A DNA stretch of 64,000 bases from Micrasema longulum (GCA_022494885.1 JAGVSM010000903.1:62001-126000); one strand, 5' to 3'; shown: positions 1 through 12,040, counted from the stretch's first letter. Numbers and translations: made by a program. Notes: generated by a model not told the origin, from the letters alone.

Positions 1-1316
1 GGAATGTAGCGTTTATTGTGGACCGATGGATTTTCTTTGGCCAAATTAGCAACTATTTTTACCTTACTTTCTTGGTTAATATCATCGTCAAATAGAGACA
101 AGATAGACACTTCGTCTGCTAATTACCACAAATGCTGGCAAAACTTCTGTATAGCCGCTTTTGATATAGTTTTGTCGACCATTTCGTATGCCTTCACAGC
201 CTTCAAAAGCACAAGTCCTGGTAGGGCGTTTTTACCGCTATAGTGCATTGCAGCCAAGGCTTGACATAGGATGTCCAAACTGCTTGTGTCTGTTCGCTTC
301 CCGATGAGTTTTCTAATTTTGGCACAGCAATAAGTTGTTCTTTACTATCGTATGAAATAACGATTGGTAGACGTTCCTCTTTAGATTTGCGTACATCTAA
401 AACCGGCAACAGTTTTCAATCCCAGTGGACAGTTACAGAATCTGGTACATCGTTTTGAAAATTAAGTTTTATAGCTTCTGCGCGCTGTTTTCCTTTTCTG
501 TACGAATTCTTTGGATGGAGGACTTGCTTATAGAAAACTCTTCACTGTTGTGGCCAAGTGCTTCAATAGTTGCTTCAATAATAAAGACAGAATCTCTCAT
601 ACTTAACTGACACCTGTCTAATGCCGCCACCAGTTTCGGAGTAACGAAATTTTTCTTCACAGAAGTTTTAATAGTATCGGTCTGTTTCCTCTCAATTGGA
701 ATAGGCAAATCTTCTTGTAAGTCCGTTACTTCAGAATCAGAAGATGAAGTTTCTTGTAATGGCTCATGAGAAGACGTAGAGGGTGTTATGGATGCCAAAT
801 AAGTGGCAAGCTGCTTTTGCTCCTGGATATTTCTAAGACTCGCCTTTTCCTCCTTTTCTGTCAATTTTTTGTCCATTCCAGCTAAATGACCGGGTCGTCC
901 TGGTTTTCTCTGTTTTTGTGAGAAAATCTTATCTTCATTTATCTTTATTAATTGAAGCGCATCGGCATGTGCAATATCAAACAATTCTTTTGTATTTGTA
1001 ACAAACTCTTGTCGACACTGCTCAAACACATCTTGAGTTTTGTTTGCATCTTTTTGCCAATTTCTCCAATCTTGGTATAAAGCTACAAGTTCCTAACATA
1101 GTTAGGTAAAGATTTGGTCGGTATACGTACCTTTTCTCAATAAATAATGCACTCACGAATAGTTAGAATTGCACTTTCATTGACGCTTAAATTGACTTTG
1201 CGAATGTTATAAATAAAACCGCCAGCATTAGAGGGAAGTTTAGAACCTGTAATTTTATGTTTTATATCCCCAACCAAAAGTATTTCCTTTTTAGAACTGC
1301 GTAACTCCACAGACAT
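1..1316 (-). pseudogene. Broken copy of a multicopy transposon-like protein, continuing off the left edge
   Basis: Read on the minus strand from an ATG at 1316, the start encodes MSVELRSSKKEILLVGDIKH. From memory, unchecked, this resembles a family of uncharacterised multicopy proteins in arthropods and cnidarians that look transposon-derived. The reading continues through an in-frame TGA near 1140, a frameshift near 1090, and a 186-residue open stretch (1029-469) containing FDIAHADALQLI, a basic GRPG patch and a C-terminal block starting NFVTPKLVAALDR. Another in-frame TGA follows VHWD near 418, then LPIVISYDSKEQLIAVPKL. After about 280 the central part of the expected protein seems deleted, and a tail containing LLKAVKAYEMVDKTI resumes with one more stop. 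Function is not assignable beyond probable transposase-like origin; no catalytic triad could be identified. Confidence 0.6.
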
Positions 1317-1506
1317 GTTGACACGACGAAAACAATGCGTTCACTAATAAAAACAAACACGATATAACAAGCACATTAACATTTAGTTCGCGCGCGCCGT
1401 ACTATGCTAGTTCTGACAAGTTCCGATGCAAGTCGGCACGGGTTGCCGTGATTCAATTTAAGTGAAATTTTATTTAGTGTTTTGACATCATTCAAACAAA
1501 ATTAGA

Positions 1507-1550
1507 GGGTGTACATTGAAAAATAAAACTTCAATTTTTCTGGGACACCC
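1507..1550. repeat. Short inverted repeat, possible transposon end
   Basis: GGGTGT at 1507-1512 is matched by ACACCC at 1545-1550, with A/T-rich sequence between (GAAAAAT against TTTTTC). It lies 190 nt upstream of the pseudogene start, where a terminal inverted repeat of the parent element would be expected. The other end is outside the window, so this is inference. A short (AT)n run follows at about 1552-1568. Confidence 0.35.
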
Positions 1551-1569
1551 TAATATATATATATATGAT

Positions 1570-3000
1570 ATAATTAAAATGCAATTCCACCAAAAAATCT
1601 CAAAAGTCTTAATCTATTGAATAATTTTCATTCCTGAACCGGCGACCTCCTAATCTATGGACCAAGGCTACTCATACGTAACTTGGCTCAACCTGGTTAT
1701 ATCACAATGACAAAATTATAATTGCGTCAAGCTTATGTTATGTAAATGCATTTATACAATACTTCAACCCGGCGATGATAAATGTAATTATGTAAAAAAG
1801 TGTCGTTTAATTTTTCCAGAAAAATTATAAATTTGTTCGTTTTCCTTTCGTCCAACTACTCGTTTTGACTTATAATAGAGTTAAGAGAGACGATGTAATT
1901 TTTAATATGGTTACAGATTTTAAACACAATAATGTAAAATATTTTTCTGGTGAAAGTGATATGAAAATGCCCTATTATATGTATAAATATAAAATGTAAT
2001 ATATGTAAAAATAATGTGTGTTTTAAGAATATTTTGAGTTTGACCAAATTTTTGTAGACTAGATTTCTGGAATAGAGAACATTGATTTTTTTTAATTTTT
2101 TTAATATTTGATTCAGAAAACATACAGCCATACATAATAAGTATTAAAAACAACAATTCTTAACATAAAAAGTCCAATTAAGTTTTTATAAATTATGCAA
2201 AAGATATAAACATTAAATGTGACAAAAAAATAAATGAATAAGAATTTCAAATGAGAAAATAATAATTGTAAACATTTGCGTTTTCCATGGAGGTAATAAA
2301 TTAAAATACCGAATGTACACTCCGATCCATCCACGCACACACATGAACGCACATATAAAACATACACAAACATATACATTACATGCGGCACATATACATA
2401 GCATAAACCACTCAAGATGAGAATCTCTACATGAGGGAGTGCGGATATTATCCATGGCTTTATTCCACTGAGTTTCTCCGGGGTATGCTTGGTTACAACA
2501 GTTTGAAGACTAGAAGGAATGTGTATTTAACAACGCACTTCTTTCGATTGTTGCGCGGTATTATTGATAACCCTGAAATTATGCGGAGCATTAGCTTTAT
2601 GTTCCTGATAATTACCTTAGACAGCGTCAACATAGACTGTTTCACATTCCAATATACAGGACCAACCTGCTAATGGTTATGCCTGTTGGAAGGGCTATCT
2701 CTATGTTGAACAATATCACTTTGGACATTGACATTTTTCACGTCTCTGAGGGAGTTTTTCGTTACAAGATTCTCTTACTTTTTCAACATATTATTCTTTG
2801 GATATTATGTATACTAATGTGTTTTTTTTATATATACCTAATTTTACCTAATTATTTATATATGTGTGAATTAAGATATTTTATTTTGTAATGTACATAT
2901 ATATGAATAAATAAATGATAAATGAAAAAATGATAAAAAGATGCACATTCAGCAACTATCTGTATACTATTTTTTTTATATATAATTTATATCTTTATAT
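1570..3000. other. No gene seen; AT-rich, with CA-rich low complexity
   Basis: The open frames here are short, very rich in F, I, Y and K, and match nothing I recognise. A weak tRNA-like minus-strand patch lies at about 1635-1690 (a degraded GGTTC-type box). A CA/TA-rich low-complexity stretch lies at about 2325-2405. Confidence 0.5.
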
Positions 3001-3086
3001 AATCACTTTGTAAAGCGCCCTTGAGGTATTATATTACGAAAATGGCGCTTTATAAGTTATCCATAATTATTATTATAATTATAAAT
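3001..3086 (+). mobile_element. Solo 3' end of the L2-type LINE
   Basis: Contains GTAAAGCGCCCTTGAGG followed by AAAATGGCGCTTTATAA and an ATT-rich tail. This is the same 3' terminus that closes the coding L2 copies at 13488-15112, 36141-36657 and 56571-57105. Only about 85 bp is present, so it is a severely 5'-truncated insertion. Confidence 0.75.
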
Positions 3087-3326
3087 TTTCTGTACAAATG
3101 CAACGTGCAGTTTAAAATGTCTACATCAATACTGAGTCCATTATAATTTCTACAGGTACGTCTAATGAATGAATTCGAGGTATAATTGATTTTACAAGTT
3201 GGTACATAAAAAAAGGAATTTAATCTGGTATAGCGAAGAGGGATATTATAAAGGAATATGAAAATATGAAATTTTAAAAATATTTTTAGACGTTGACTGA
3301 TTTGCAGGTCAAATGTGAATCTCGAA

Positions 3327-3438
3327 GAAATATAAATGTTTGAACACAAGCAGAATGATGAATGTTGCAGAATGTAAAGTGGCCACTTACACCAGCCAAT
3401 GACAGGTTAAAAACCATGTAAATGCTCAGTCTTTCAAA
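3327..3438 (-). repeat. R-repeat copy
   Basis: Minus-strand copy of the R-repeat family. Diagnostic core words, as read on the plus strand here, are GTAAAGTGGCCACTT and CCAGCCAATGACAGG. The family has at least ten copies in the window. It has no coding capacity and I could not place it in a known superfamily. Confidence 0.7.
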
Positions 3439-3445
3439 TACCGCA

Positions 3446-3635
3446 TTGATGCACCAGCCACCGTATTCACCAGACTTGGCCCCCTGTGACTTTTTGCTGT
3501 AGCCAAAAATGAAGAGATAAAGACCAAGTTGCTGACGGAACTAAAAGCCATACAAAAAAGTCCGTTCCCGAAATGTTTCGAGGATTAAAAAAAACTGGCT
3601 TACGAGTTTGTGTATTATATCAATCTAGGAAAATT
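3446..3635 (+). pseudogene. Mariner-type transposase C-terminal remnant
   Basis: One frame reads HQPPYSPDLAPCDFLL, a stop, then PKMK. A second stretch reads TELKAIQKSPFPKCFED, then a stop and KK. These match the C-terminal part of mariner transposases: the YSPDLAPCDF block carrying the third catalytic Asp, followed by the E-L-x-x-I and KCFEDWKKR region. At least three stop codons (one replaces the Trp of EDWKK) and a short internal gap show it is dead. Only about 60 of the roughly 345 residues usual for the family remain. It directly abuts an R-repeat copy. Confidence 0.85.
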
Positions 3636-3639
3636 AGGG

Positions 3640-4690
3640 TTTGTGAGGGATCAGTGATATGATTAAAGAGAATTTTGCATCAGTTCGATAGGGATCAGAT
3701 TAGGATCATCTTAGGATCTGTGTGTAAATATTATTGCACAAGTGTCAAAAATATAAATATATATAAAATATTAAGAATTAGAGATAAAATAAGACTTTAC
3801 GGTAGAAACTAAGTACAAGACAAAAAAGTATGTTTTAAAACGCGCTTTTTAAATATTATTTTTTTATAATCAAATGAATCAATAAGGGGAAAGTTCAAAT
3901 TATATTCACATCTAAACTTATAAGTGGAGAGTTCTAGGCATAGTTCGTACGAACTGCTGGCACATGAAATAGAGAGCTCGACGGGTGACGGGTGCGGTAG
4001 CCAGGGACATTTAATGATAACTCCGACATAAGAGCCGGACTATCATGGCGTCCACTAAGTATGTCATGAAGCACCCCCGTGTCTAATAGTAGACGGCGAT
4101 CTTCTAAACTAAGTTTTTAAAGTATCTATGTTTTGTTATTTTTGCGGTTTGATTGTTAAGAAATATTTCATTTACGCCTAATTAGTTTTAGCGAATTTGA
4201 AGAAATACACAAGTCTTTATAAACAGTTTCGGGAAAGTGGTGGGTGCTTTCATTGCATGTATATTCGATGGTCATTTCTTTAAATGGGACCAAACATACA
4301 TATTTTTTAATTAAAAAATTCCGTGAATTATTTTATCAAACGACGTATGTCTGCACGCATTGTACACACACACACTTGCACATACACACAAAACTTAAAT
4401 TATGTATTTTAAAACATAATAAAATAAATCGCGTATGTATGTTATGTTTTAAATTTAAGTAATTACTAAGGTACCAAGCTGATATCCAGCGAAAATATCT
4501 GTTTTGAAGTCATCATTACTCATTACACATTAAAGAGCCGCCCAAGCGGTACTAATTACCTAATTATAAAATGGTCTCGCCGCATTTTGGATCAAATGAA
4601 TCGATATTCAGCACATCCCCGATTGATTCATCTCTATGGAATCGTCTTTTGAAATGATTTTGGCAATTTCCTCCAGCCGTCATTTCTGTC
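3640..4690. other. No gene seen
   Basis: AT-rich sequence with only short spurious frames and a small CA-rich patch near 4365-4390. A locally GC-richer block at about 3955-4100 has no recognisable coding or RNA signature. Confidence 0.5.
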
Positions 4691-4715
4691 AGAACCGGGA
4701 GTCAGCTGACCCAGC

Positions 4716-4761
4716 GGGGGGCATGGAGGGGTGGGGGAGAGGTGGGGGGAAATATCCCCCC
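4716..4761. repeat. G-run cluster with a G6/C6 hairpin
   Basis: Four or more G-runs (G6, G4, G5, G6) occur within 34 nt at 4716-4749, a potential G-quadruplex. The last run GGGGGG (4744-4749) pairs perfectly with CCCCCC (4756-4761) across an AAATAT loop. Flanking sequence to about 4850 is also GC-rich, in strong contrast to its surroundings. Confidence 0.7.
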
Positions 4762-4869
4762 TCCTACTCTCTACCGCCCCCCTGTAGCCGCGACGGGGCT
4801 TTAATCTTGAGTAGGACTGCGTCTGACATTGTTTTCGCATTTCCCTTTTTATTCCGCACATTTTGGCAA

Positions 4870-6570
4870 TCAGCGAGTCATCGCGTTTTAATTAAAATCC
4901 AGAGTAATTACTCATTACTCCGAACATTCAAAATTTTATAATTTCTGTGTACTAATTAAAACATTTAATTAATTTCCTCCATTTTGTTTTTCATCTTCAA
5001 AAATATATTATACATCTCGAGAACATTGAAGTTTTTTTAAAGAAGAAGGTACTTGATTATGTTTTTAATGAACTTCGTTTTCGTTTTCTCGGAGGCATAG
5101 AGTACCTACCCACCTTAATAAATCTAAATTTGCGGATATTCAAATCACAAGCTTTTTATTTCTAAATATTAATTATCTTTCTTGTCGAGCCTCATTTTCA
5201 ATTATAAAATACAAATTTTCTCGTTAATTACTCTCTTTTGTTTTTGCTGAAAGGCACCGCCCATCTCTTGAAGTTTAACGTTTCAAGTTTTCATTTATCA
5301 CAATACAAACGCTATATACGGATATTCGTATATATTACAAATAGCACGCATCGAAAAAATCTTAAGTTACTGAATAAATAATTGAAATGGACTGAACTGA
5401 AAAAAAAACTACGGAATACTATTAAAATTAACGTAAATTTACATACCAGATTTGAACCATATCACCGTTAGATATAATAAATAAATAATGATACGTAAAA
5501 TACATTATTGCACTGGGTACTCAAACGAATATCAATGTTTGTAATTTGGTAGATTAAAACCTTAAAAATGTTTTTTAACTTTTATTAATTTTAAAACAGA
5601 CATACTCGTATAACCAGACTACTCTGAATGATTTATCAATAAAGGTTTACAGGAGATATCGATAAGCAAAATAAATTACAATGATTTAAAATCTCTAGTC
5701 CATAAATGGATAGCTAAAAGGACTAGAAATAAAGCTGAGGAAGATGTCTCAGACGCCAGAGCTTAATGTTATATGCATTAAAAGTCTTTTCTATTTCCTC
5801 TTTTCTTTTTACTTTTTACATTTCTTTTACAAATTGTATCATATTTTACCAAAATTATAATTGGTGTGAAAGTACACTTATGTATGAAAAATAATACATC
5901 AGACACTCCAAAACTTATCTTTAGGCCTGTCGAGTAAGCTAAAAACAAAGTAAATTTGACAAAATTATTAAAATATAAATAAATATGTAGCATGACCTAG
6001 ATGAAAAATGTTAATTTTGTAAACTTTGTATTTATTTCTTGCTGTCGAATAATTTTAAAAATTTCATACAGTTTTCAACGTAAAAGTGGTAAATAAACGA
6101 ATCCACTCGTATTTAATTTTTTTTATTTATACGTTATAATCTGGGTCCCGATAACATTGGAAAGTTGACATTTATCTTAATTTTTTTCTACAAAGCAAAA
6201 TTATGTTTTCTGTGTGAAAAGCAGAAAACGCGTACAATTTTTTCTTTTAAACAATTTCAATTATTGGTTTCCGACGAAGATTCTTTTAATGTTCATGCAA
6301 ATATACTCATTTTCGTGCACACATATCGGTTTTTCTTTAGTTGTTGACAATGCGAAATTAATAGAAGGAATAATAAGATTTACAATAAATAAATCCACGA
6401 AACTTGAACAATAATAGTTTATCAAAATAAATGTACCTTCATACTCAAGCAACATGTTAACAAGTAAAATATATTCGTAATATCATTATGTAGATAGTTA
6501 ATAGTGATTCAGTAAAGTTTATAAGATAAAATGATATACAATTACTATACATAGACCACGTTATTGCCTT
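4870..6570. other. No gene seen
   Basis: About 1.7 kb of AT-rich DNA. Open frames are short and dominated by F/I/L/Y/K from A+T-rich codons. No repeat shared with the rest of the window was noticed. Confidence 0.5.
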
Positions 6571-6574
6571 AAGA

Positions 6575-6812
6575 ATCATCATCATTATCTTTCCGCCCAC
6601 AATGGTGCATAGGGCACTATATTTAAATACCAATCAAAGCGTATCTTTTTTATTTTCGTTACATGATAGTAAAATTATCCGTTTTAGGCTGCAGGTGCCA
6701 GTCTAGGCACTATGCAATATTCTAGTGTAAGAACACATTTTAAAATAAATATTTCATGTCCACCATGTCAGGAATCGAACCCGAGACCTCTTGATTTGTT
6801 GGAGACTGATTG
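6575..6812 (-). mobile_element. SINE1 (tRNA-derived), near full length
   Basis: Read on the minus strand it has a tRNA-like head with B-box GGTTCGATTCC, a unique body containing TACTAGAATATT-type and GGTGCATAGGGC-type words (seen here complemented), and a terminal (ATG)n tail. The head is partly degraded: the expected segment next to the B-box is replaced by unrelated sequence. Length about 240 bp. RNA polymerase III promotion and LINE-dependent mobility are family knowledge, not seen here. Confidence 0.85.
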
Positions 6813-7112
6813 GAAAGTTAAAGGAATAAAATAATATTAAGACAATAAATACTAAACTCATTACCGAAAAAAATTTAAACAAATATTAACTTTTATATTT
6901 GAAGCACTAACTTTGTGGTAATTCATTATAATAAAATTTGTGTATGGGAAGATTGAGTTCATAATAATATATCTTGCTGTCTTTTCGTATTTTATTTTAA
7001 ATTTTCTTTGAATCGTGCTTTATTATATTTTGCCGTGTGAGGACTATTATAAAAAAGCATTAATGTTGAACTGTATTATTTAAATGAGTAAATTAAGCGG
7101 ATTGCAAACAGA

Positions 7113-7190
7113 TGATAATGTCACGGACTTGCAAATCAGAGATCTGAGTTTGAAACCTCGCTCTATCTCAAATTTACATTTATTTTCTAG
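7113..7190 (+). mobile_element. Probable degraded SINE2 head
   Basis: GAGTTTGAAACCTCGCTCTA resembles the SINE2 B-box region (GGTTCGAATCCCACTCTACC) followed by a CAACTTGATT-like stretch. It is strongly diverged and lacks the distinctive SINE2 body. Confidence 0.4.
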
Positions 7191-7884
7191 CACAGGTATG
7201 TTATGTATAATATTTTCGACAAGTTCTAAAAATTCCTTCAAATTGAAATGTACAGATTAATCGTAAAAATACATTTTATGTTTTTGTGTAAGAAAATCAA
7301 AAATACAACGTGTAATTATATGATACTCAATGTATGTATTATTAAAGGGATATTTTATTGTCCAAGAGGATATAAACTGAATTTTTTTCTTATAATTTTA
7401 TGTCGTCGCACAAAATTATTTTGACAGCAAATTAATACGTAGATGCGTATTGAGTACAATATGAATATAGGGATGTGAGTGATAGATGTTAGTAGGTAAT
7501 GTTAGAAGGGCTTTTAGTAGTGACCACATAATTCATCATATTGAAAAGACTTCTAAGTTCCGTGGATAACTCATCGTGGACATATATCAACCAAAATGTT
7601 TACTACATAAACTTATACAGGCCAATATAACATATAATTTCTAATCTTGAGAAAAGTTCGGTTAAAGTTATTAATCTGTAATACAATATAACACAGCTAT
7701 TTTAACAATTTGCCTGGATTTATTTTTTATTTTTACAAATATGTTTCAATATATTTTCTTTTTGTTTTAAATTGCACAATAACGTGTGTATTTTACTGAA
7801 TAAATTCTCGATAAATGTATGTATTAATGTAATAAATTGAAATTAATCAAGGTCTTTACTTAATTAAAGTCAAATTAAATAACA

Positions 7885-8240
7885 AATTACAACAGGGATG
7901 GAGTTTACCTTAAATAAGGGAATATGGAAGTCTAGGCATTTACAGGGCTTATGGCCTGTCATTGGCTGGTTTAAGTAGTCACTTTACACACTGTGTAACA
8001 TTCACCATTTTGCCTTGTTTAAACATCCATATTTTGTCAATTCTTCCATTTGTTGATTTTAGTGAAATTAAACAGCTGAAACCTTTGTTGTTGTGAAGAG
8101 ATTCATCTGACTGAATCATTTCACATACTAGGCAATACTTGAAAACAATTTTCCAATTTTTAAACTTCTTCTTGGACCAGTTGGTTTTATTGCAATATTT
8201 GAGTTTGTCTAAATGTATGTAGACAAACTCAAATATTGTC
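7885..8240 (+). repeat. R-repeat, longest copy
   Basis: Begins near TTACAACAGGGATGG. It runs through GGAAGTCTAGGCATTTACAG, the core CACTTTACACACTGTGTAAC and a 3' half with CATACTAGGCAATACTTGAA. It ends in a perfect hairpin at 8193-8238 (18-bp arms, 10-nt loop). The ORF spanning it on the minus strand is incidental. The copy suggests a unit of 300-350 bp. Confidence 0.75.
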
Positions 8241-9085
8241 AAATCAAATACGTTTTTGGATGAATAAACCACCTTAATTCATTGTTTAATTCTCTCGTTC
8301 TCGTTAAAGGCACATTAAAAGAAAAAAGATATGAATTTTTCATAATTTTTTAATTAGCATCTCGGAATAAAAAAAATCATTTTGAAAAAAAAATAAAGTT
8401 TCCTTTTCTTAACACTTATCACCATAAGAAACTACACATACATCTATATGATCGTATTTTAGTACATAAAAATATTTATTTTCGTTTTTTAAATGTACTT
8501 TTCAAAATATGTTATTTTTGTTACATCGTTTTTGTTAAATAACAAATCATTTGCATACTTATTAAAGTTAAAATAATACTCTTTAATTTGATTACGTTTC
8601 TGTTCTGTTATTTTATTGATTTTTGTCAAGGGGTTATGTCCAGCCTACAATTTATTTAAATAATTAAAATGTTGTTCAAAAATTTTTACTCTCAAGGTTT
8701 CGGAATTCTTAAAGAGAAAATCTCGAGGACTATAAAAATTGTCCTTAAATGTCACTCGTCAATATGATTTGACACTAATTCTTATATCCTACTATTTGCC
8801 ATCCTAAAAGGGCATCAGGTATTGTCCCTTGGCCAACGATTATAAAAAGACCATTGAATAATACTGAGTTCAATAAAAAGATAATCTGATTAATACCCAA
8901 GCATGTTTTGTATACTGTCAAAAATGTTTAATGCTGGAAAAGATATACACATTATCGGAAAATAAGATTAAAGTTTTATATCAAGCAGATTTTTCACGGT
9001 CAAGAGTCCAAGTGTAGAGACATACGCACAATTTTTGGGTATCTTCGCTGCTTCGCAACTTGTTCTTCGATCAATGTCAGTTTTT
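8241..9085. other. No gene seen
   Basis: AT-rich sequence, no shared repeat noticed, no ORF above background. Confidence 0.5.
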
Positions 9086-9088
9086 GTT

Positions 9089-9260
9089 TGTTAGATGGCA
9101 TGGCCATTTAGCGAGACATGATGAAAATGCGGTGGATGTGGCGCTGAAACTTCATGGGACCGAAGGGGTAAATGTCGACCCAGAGACATACGGTGCTTAT
9201 AAAAATGGAGATGAAGAAGGTGAGACGATGGCCCAGAGTAGTGGACTGTGGAGGGGTAGG
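9089..9260 (+). pseudogene. LINE reverse-transcriptase C-terminal fragment
   Basis: The frame reads RWHGHLARHDENAVDVALKL, the R-W-x-G-H-(L/V)-x-R signature seen at the extreme C-terminus of many non-LTR retrotransposon ORF2 proteins (usually followed by a GRPKKRW-type motif). Here that motif is lost and the frame dissolves. It ends in the G-rich tract at 9253-9277. Clade not assignable. Confidence 0.55.
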
Positions 9261-9277
9261 GGTAGGGGTAGGTAGGG
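9253..9277 (+). repeat. (GGGGTA)n G-rich tract
   Basis: GGGGTAGGGGTAGGGGTA followed by GGTAGGG: four G-runs spaced by TA, a classic G-quadruplex-forming pattern. It is far too short, and the wrong unit, for an insect telomere (TTAGG). Confidence 0.75.
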
Positions 9278-9279
9278 AC

Positions 9280-11660
9280 AGTGAGAGCTGACCCCTAATA
9301 AAATGCTATAAGGGAGAGGAAAAAGCAAAAGACAAACAGGTTCGCGGTTTTCGTGGCGCGTAGAGGAACATGTTTGTTCGCATTGCGCGAGTGTAGATCT
9401 CGTATTATACGCTTATAATTTATACAAAATATGTTTTCCTCGGTCCATATATTCTGGATGATGATATATCAATGGCTACATATTTATCCGTGTTCGGGCG
9501 CATAAATGATATGGTTACAGAAAAATACAGGATGTGAAATAGAACCGGAATCCTGAATGAGTGGAACACTATTTTACGATTTTTATCTCACGTAATTAAG
9601 TAGATTGAGCATCTAATTTGAATCGCTGAATGATGAGTATTTAAATTCGTAACTCCATATTAGTACGCACCTAGGTATTTTATCCAACTTATGATGGGCA
9701 GGTGTAAGTACGCAAAAACTGAAGCCTCGTAAAGTCTGGCATCATATTTATTCCTTGAATGGAGAAATATCCTATTTCCGCATCTCCCACAACAATGAGT
9801 TGATCAGTGCCCGCCTATTCATTGGATTATTTATTTATCAGTATCGGGAACTCGGTGTTATGAGATTTTTTGCTCTTCAAATATCGTGCATCGTGTATGC
9901 TTGTAGACGGTGGCGCAAATGTCATAACCGTATCGATAAATGATTTTATTTTTGAAAATCGCTTCTTTTGCAATTAGTACTTAAAAATTGTTAAGTAAAA
10001 AGAAGCATAATACACGTAAGCAAACAATGGATCGCTATAATGAACGCGGAATAATTGTGGCAATGTTTTTTTCTGACAAATAATCGGTCGGTGATTTTAG
10101 CTCAACATAAATTGAGCGACCAAGCACATTTCTACTTATGCGGAAACATTAAAAAGTGAAATTTCAAAAAACACATGTCTGTTTGTATGTTTATTCGTAA
10201 CAGCATTTCCTCCGAAACGGGGAGAGTCGTAGCAACGTAAAACTTCGACACGTCATTCTAGATAGAATTTGTAGTTCAACTGCTATATGACAAAACGGGT
10301 AGTTTTAGGAAGGATGGTGCAACCTCACACAAAACAATGATAATAGACATTCTGAAGCAATTATTTCGTGGTGGCATACTTTTTTGTGGTTTTTTGAAGT
10401 CACGGGTCTATACGTACAAGCCATATTTCTTAGCAGCTCTAAAGGAGACCATCCAATTACATGTCGATAGTTGATCTTAAGAAGTCAAGACAAAAGTCAT
10501 AGAAAATTCTGTAAAACAATCGGAATGTGCATAACTTCTGGCGGCGCGGCGGCCACTGAACCGATATTATTTTTACAACTTAATGTTACAAAATCGAACG
10601 TCTAAATAAACATAATCAATAAACATAACAAATTATTTTTATGCACAAAAAATGTTACTGCCTTAGAAAATGGAGAAAGGGTTTTGCACCACCATGTATT
10701 GCAGTTCCCAGACAAAAAATCAAATTCTTCTGTAAAAAGTTGGTTTCTTTATGAAAAAAATATGAATGGACGATCGCCATTTTGCAAAAGGATGAATCGG
10801 GATTTACTCTCACTTTTTGTGAAATATTTTATAAACATTCAATAACAATATTCAAAGATCTCCATTTTGTATGCTCCGTTTCATTTCGCAGTTGGGTACT
10901 TAAAGGAAAAGGAACTAGATTACTTTATGCATTATTGTATCAAAAAAACATTATTTTTTGTGACAATATCATCATCATCAAATTTTTATCTATACCATTA
11001 AAATAAAATTTAAAATCGCCAATCTAATTTTTCCTATTTTGTTGATATTCTTCAAGAAATTAGAAATCTATTACGTAAACTTTGATATTCAACTTAATGT
11101 AAAAAAATAACTGATGCAAAGAGATACCAAAGTAACCACGCCACACACATATCAAAAATACTTAAATAATCTAGGGGTGAGATAATTACTTACAAAAAAC
11201 TGTCATTAGTGAATAAAATACCCCATTATATCAGCCAAGAAGGCATATCAGTTTATTTAATTATTATCGTTAGCTCTTTCTTATACAAAGAACGTATTAA
11301 ATCCGTGGGAATAATCAAATATAACAAACGGAAATTTACAATTAAAATTATAATCATGCAAGGAATGGCTGAGTTTTTAATAATACATTGAAATAAATAA
11401 AAACCAAAACGACTGGAGTTTATGAAAAAGTAAAGCTTTTTCAAAAGATATTTTCCTGTTTTTCTACAAATGTGGATATGAAAATACGCATTACTTTATT
11501 TGAAAATTTTAAAATTACATGTTTTGTGTAAATTGAAATATTATAATAATGCAAATTTTCTTTTTCAAAACACGCTGTTTTATCCTTAGTAATAGTCTCT
11601 TTGATTATTTGCCAGTACTCACATATGGGTTCGAGACCATAACACTATCCAACGAAAAAT
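9280..11660. other. No gene seen
   Basis: About 2.4 kb of AT-rich DNA. ORFs at 9755-9943, 10782-11006 and 11209-11391 are short with no recognisable domains. A few GC-richer islets (9340-9400, 10200-10260, 10535-10560) carry no identifiable feature. Confidence 0.5.
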
Positions 11661-11667
11661 CATTTTA

Positions 11668-12040
11668 ATTGAGAGTCACATAGAGAGCCATGGAGCGGGC
11701 GATGCTGGGGAGTTTAGAAAAAAAATATAAATGAGAACATAAGAACAGGAGTGCTGGACATAATTGAAAGAGTTGCAACGTTGAAATGGATCTGGGCTGG
11801 TCATGTTGCTCGCAGCTCAGACGATAGGTGGACAAAACGCCTCCTATGCTGGAGCCCTCGTACCAATACCAGAACCCTCGGACGAACCACAACAGCTCCA
11901 CTGCACTGGAGAGACGATATTGTGACGATCGTGAAGCATGCGGGAACAGCATGGATGCAAATAGCTTAATACTGTTTGGCGTTGAAAAGGATGGGGAGGC
12001 CTATGCTTAGGAGTGAACGGATACAGGCTGAAGAGGAAGA
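11668..12040 (+). pseudogene. LINE reverse-transcriptase C-terminus (RTE-like)
   Basis: Across three frames it reads QRAMERAMLG, then IIERVATLKWIWAGHVAR, then a WSPRT...LGRTTT stretch and finally EAYAQEWTDTG. This order (R-A-M-E-R-x-M-L-G, W-x-W-A-G-H-x-A-R, GRP-type, AYxQxW) is the characteristic end of a widespread insect LINE ORF2. Frameshifts separate the pieces and stop codons are present, so it is a dead 3' fragment of about 370 bp. Confidence 0.75.

Noticed and set aside
1093..1130. A 38-nt GT...AG intron in the left-edge pseudogene
   Set aside because: The donor and acceptor look canonical on the minus strand, but the intervening bases translate into the expected next residues (VRIPTKSL type). 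A frameshift near 1090 and a stop near 1140 explain the reading better than an implausibly short intron.
2113..2415. AT-rich minus-strand ORFs near the CA-rich patch
   Set aside because: Overlapping frames rich in C, Y and F arise from CA/TG simple sequence.
9253..9277. Interstitial telomere
   Set aside because: The unit is GGGGTA, not TTAGG, and there are only three to four repeats.
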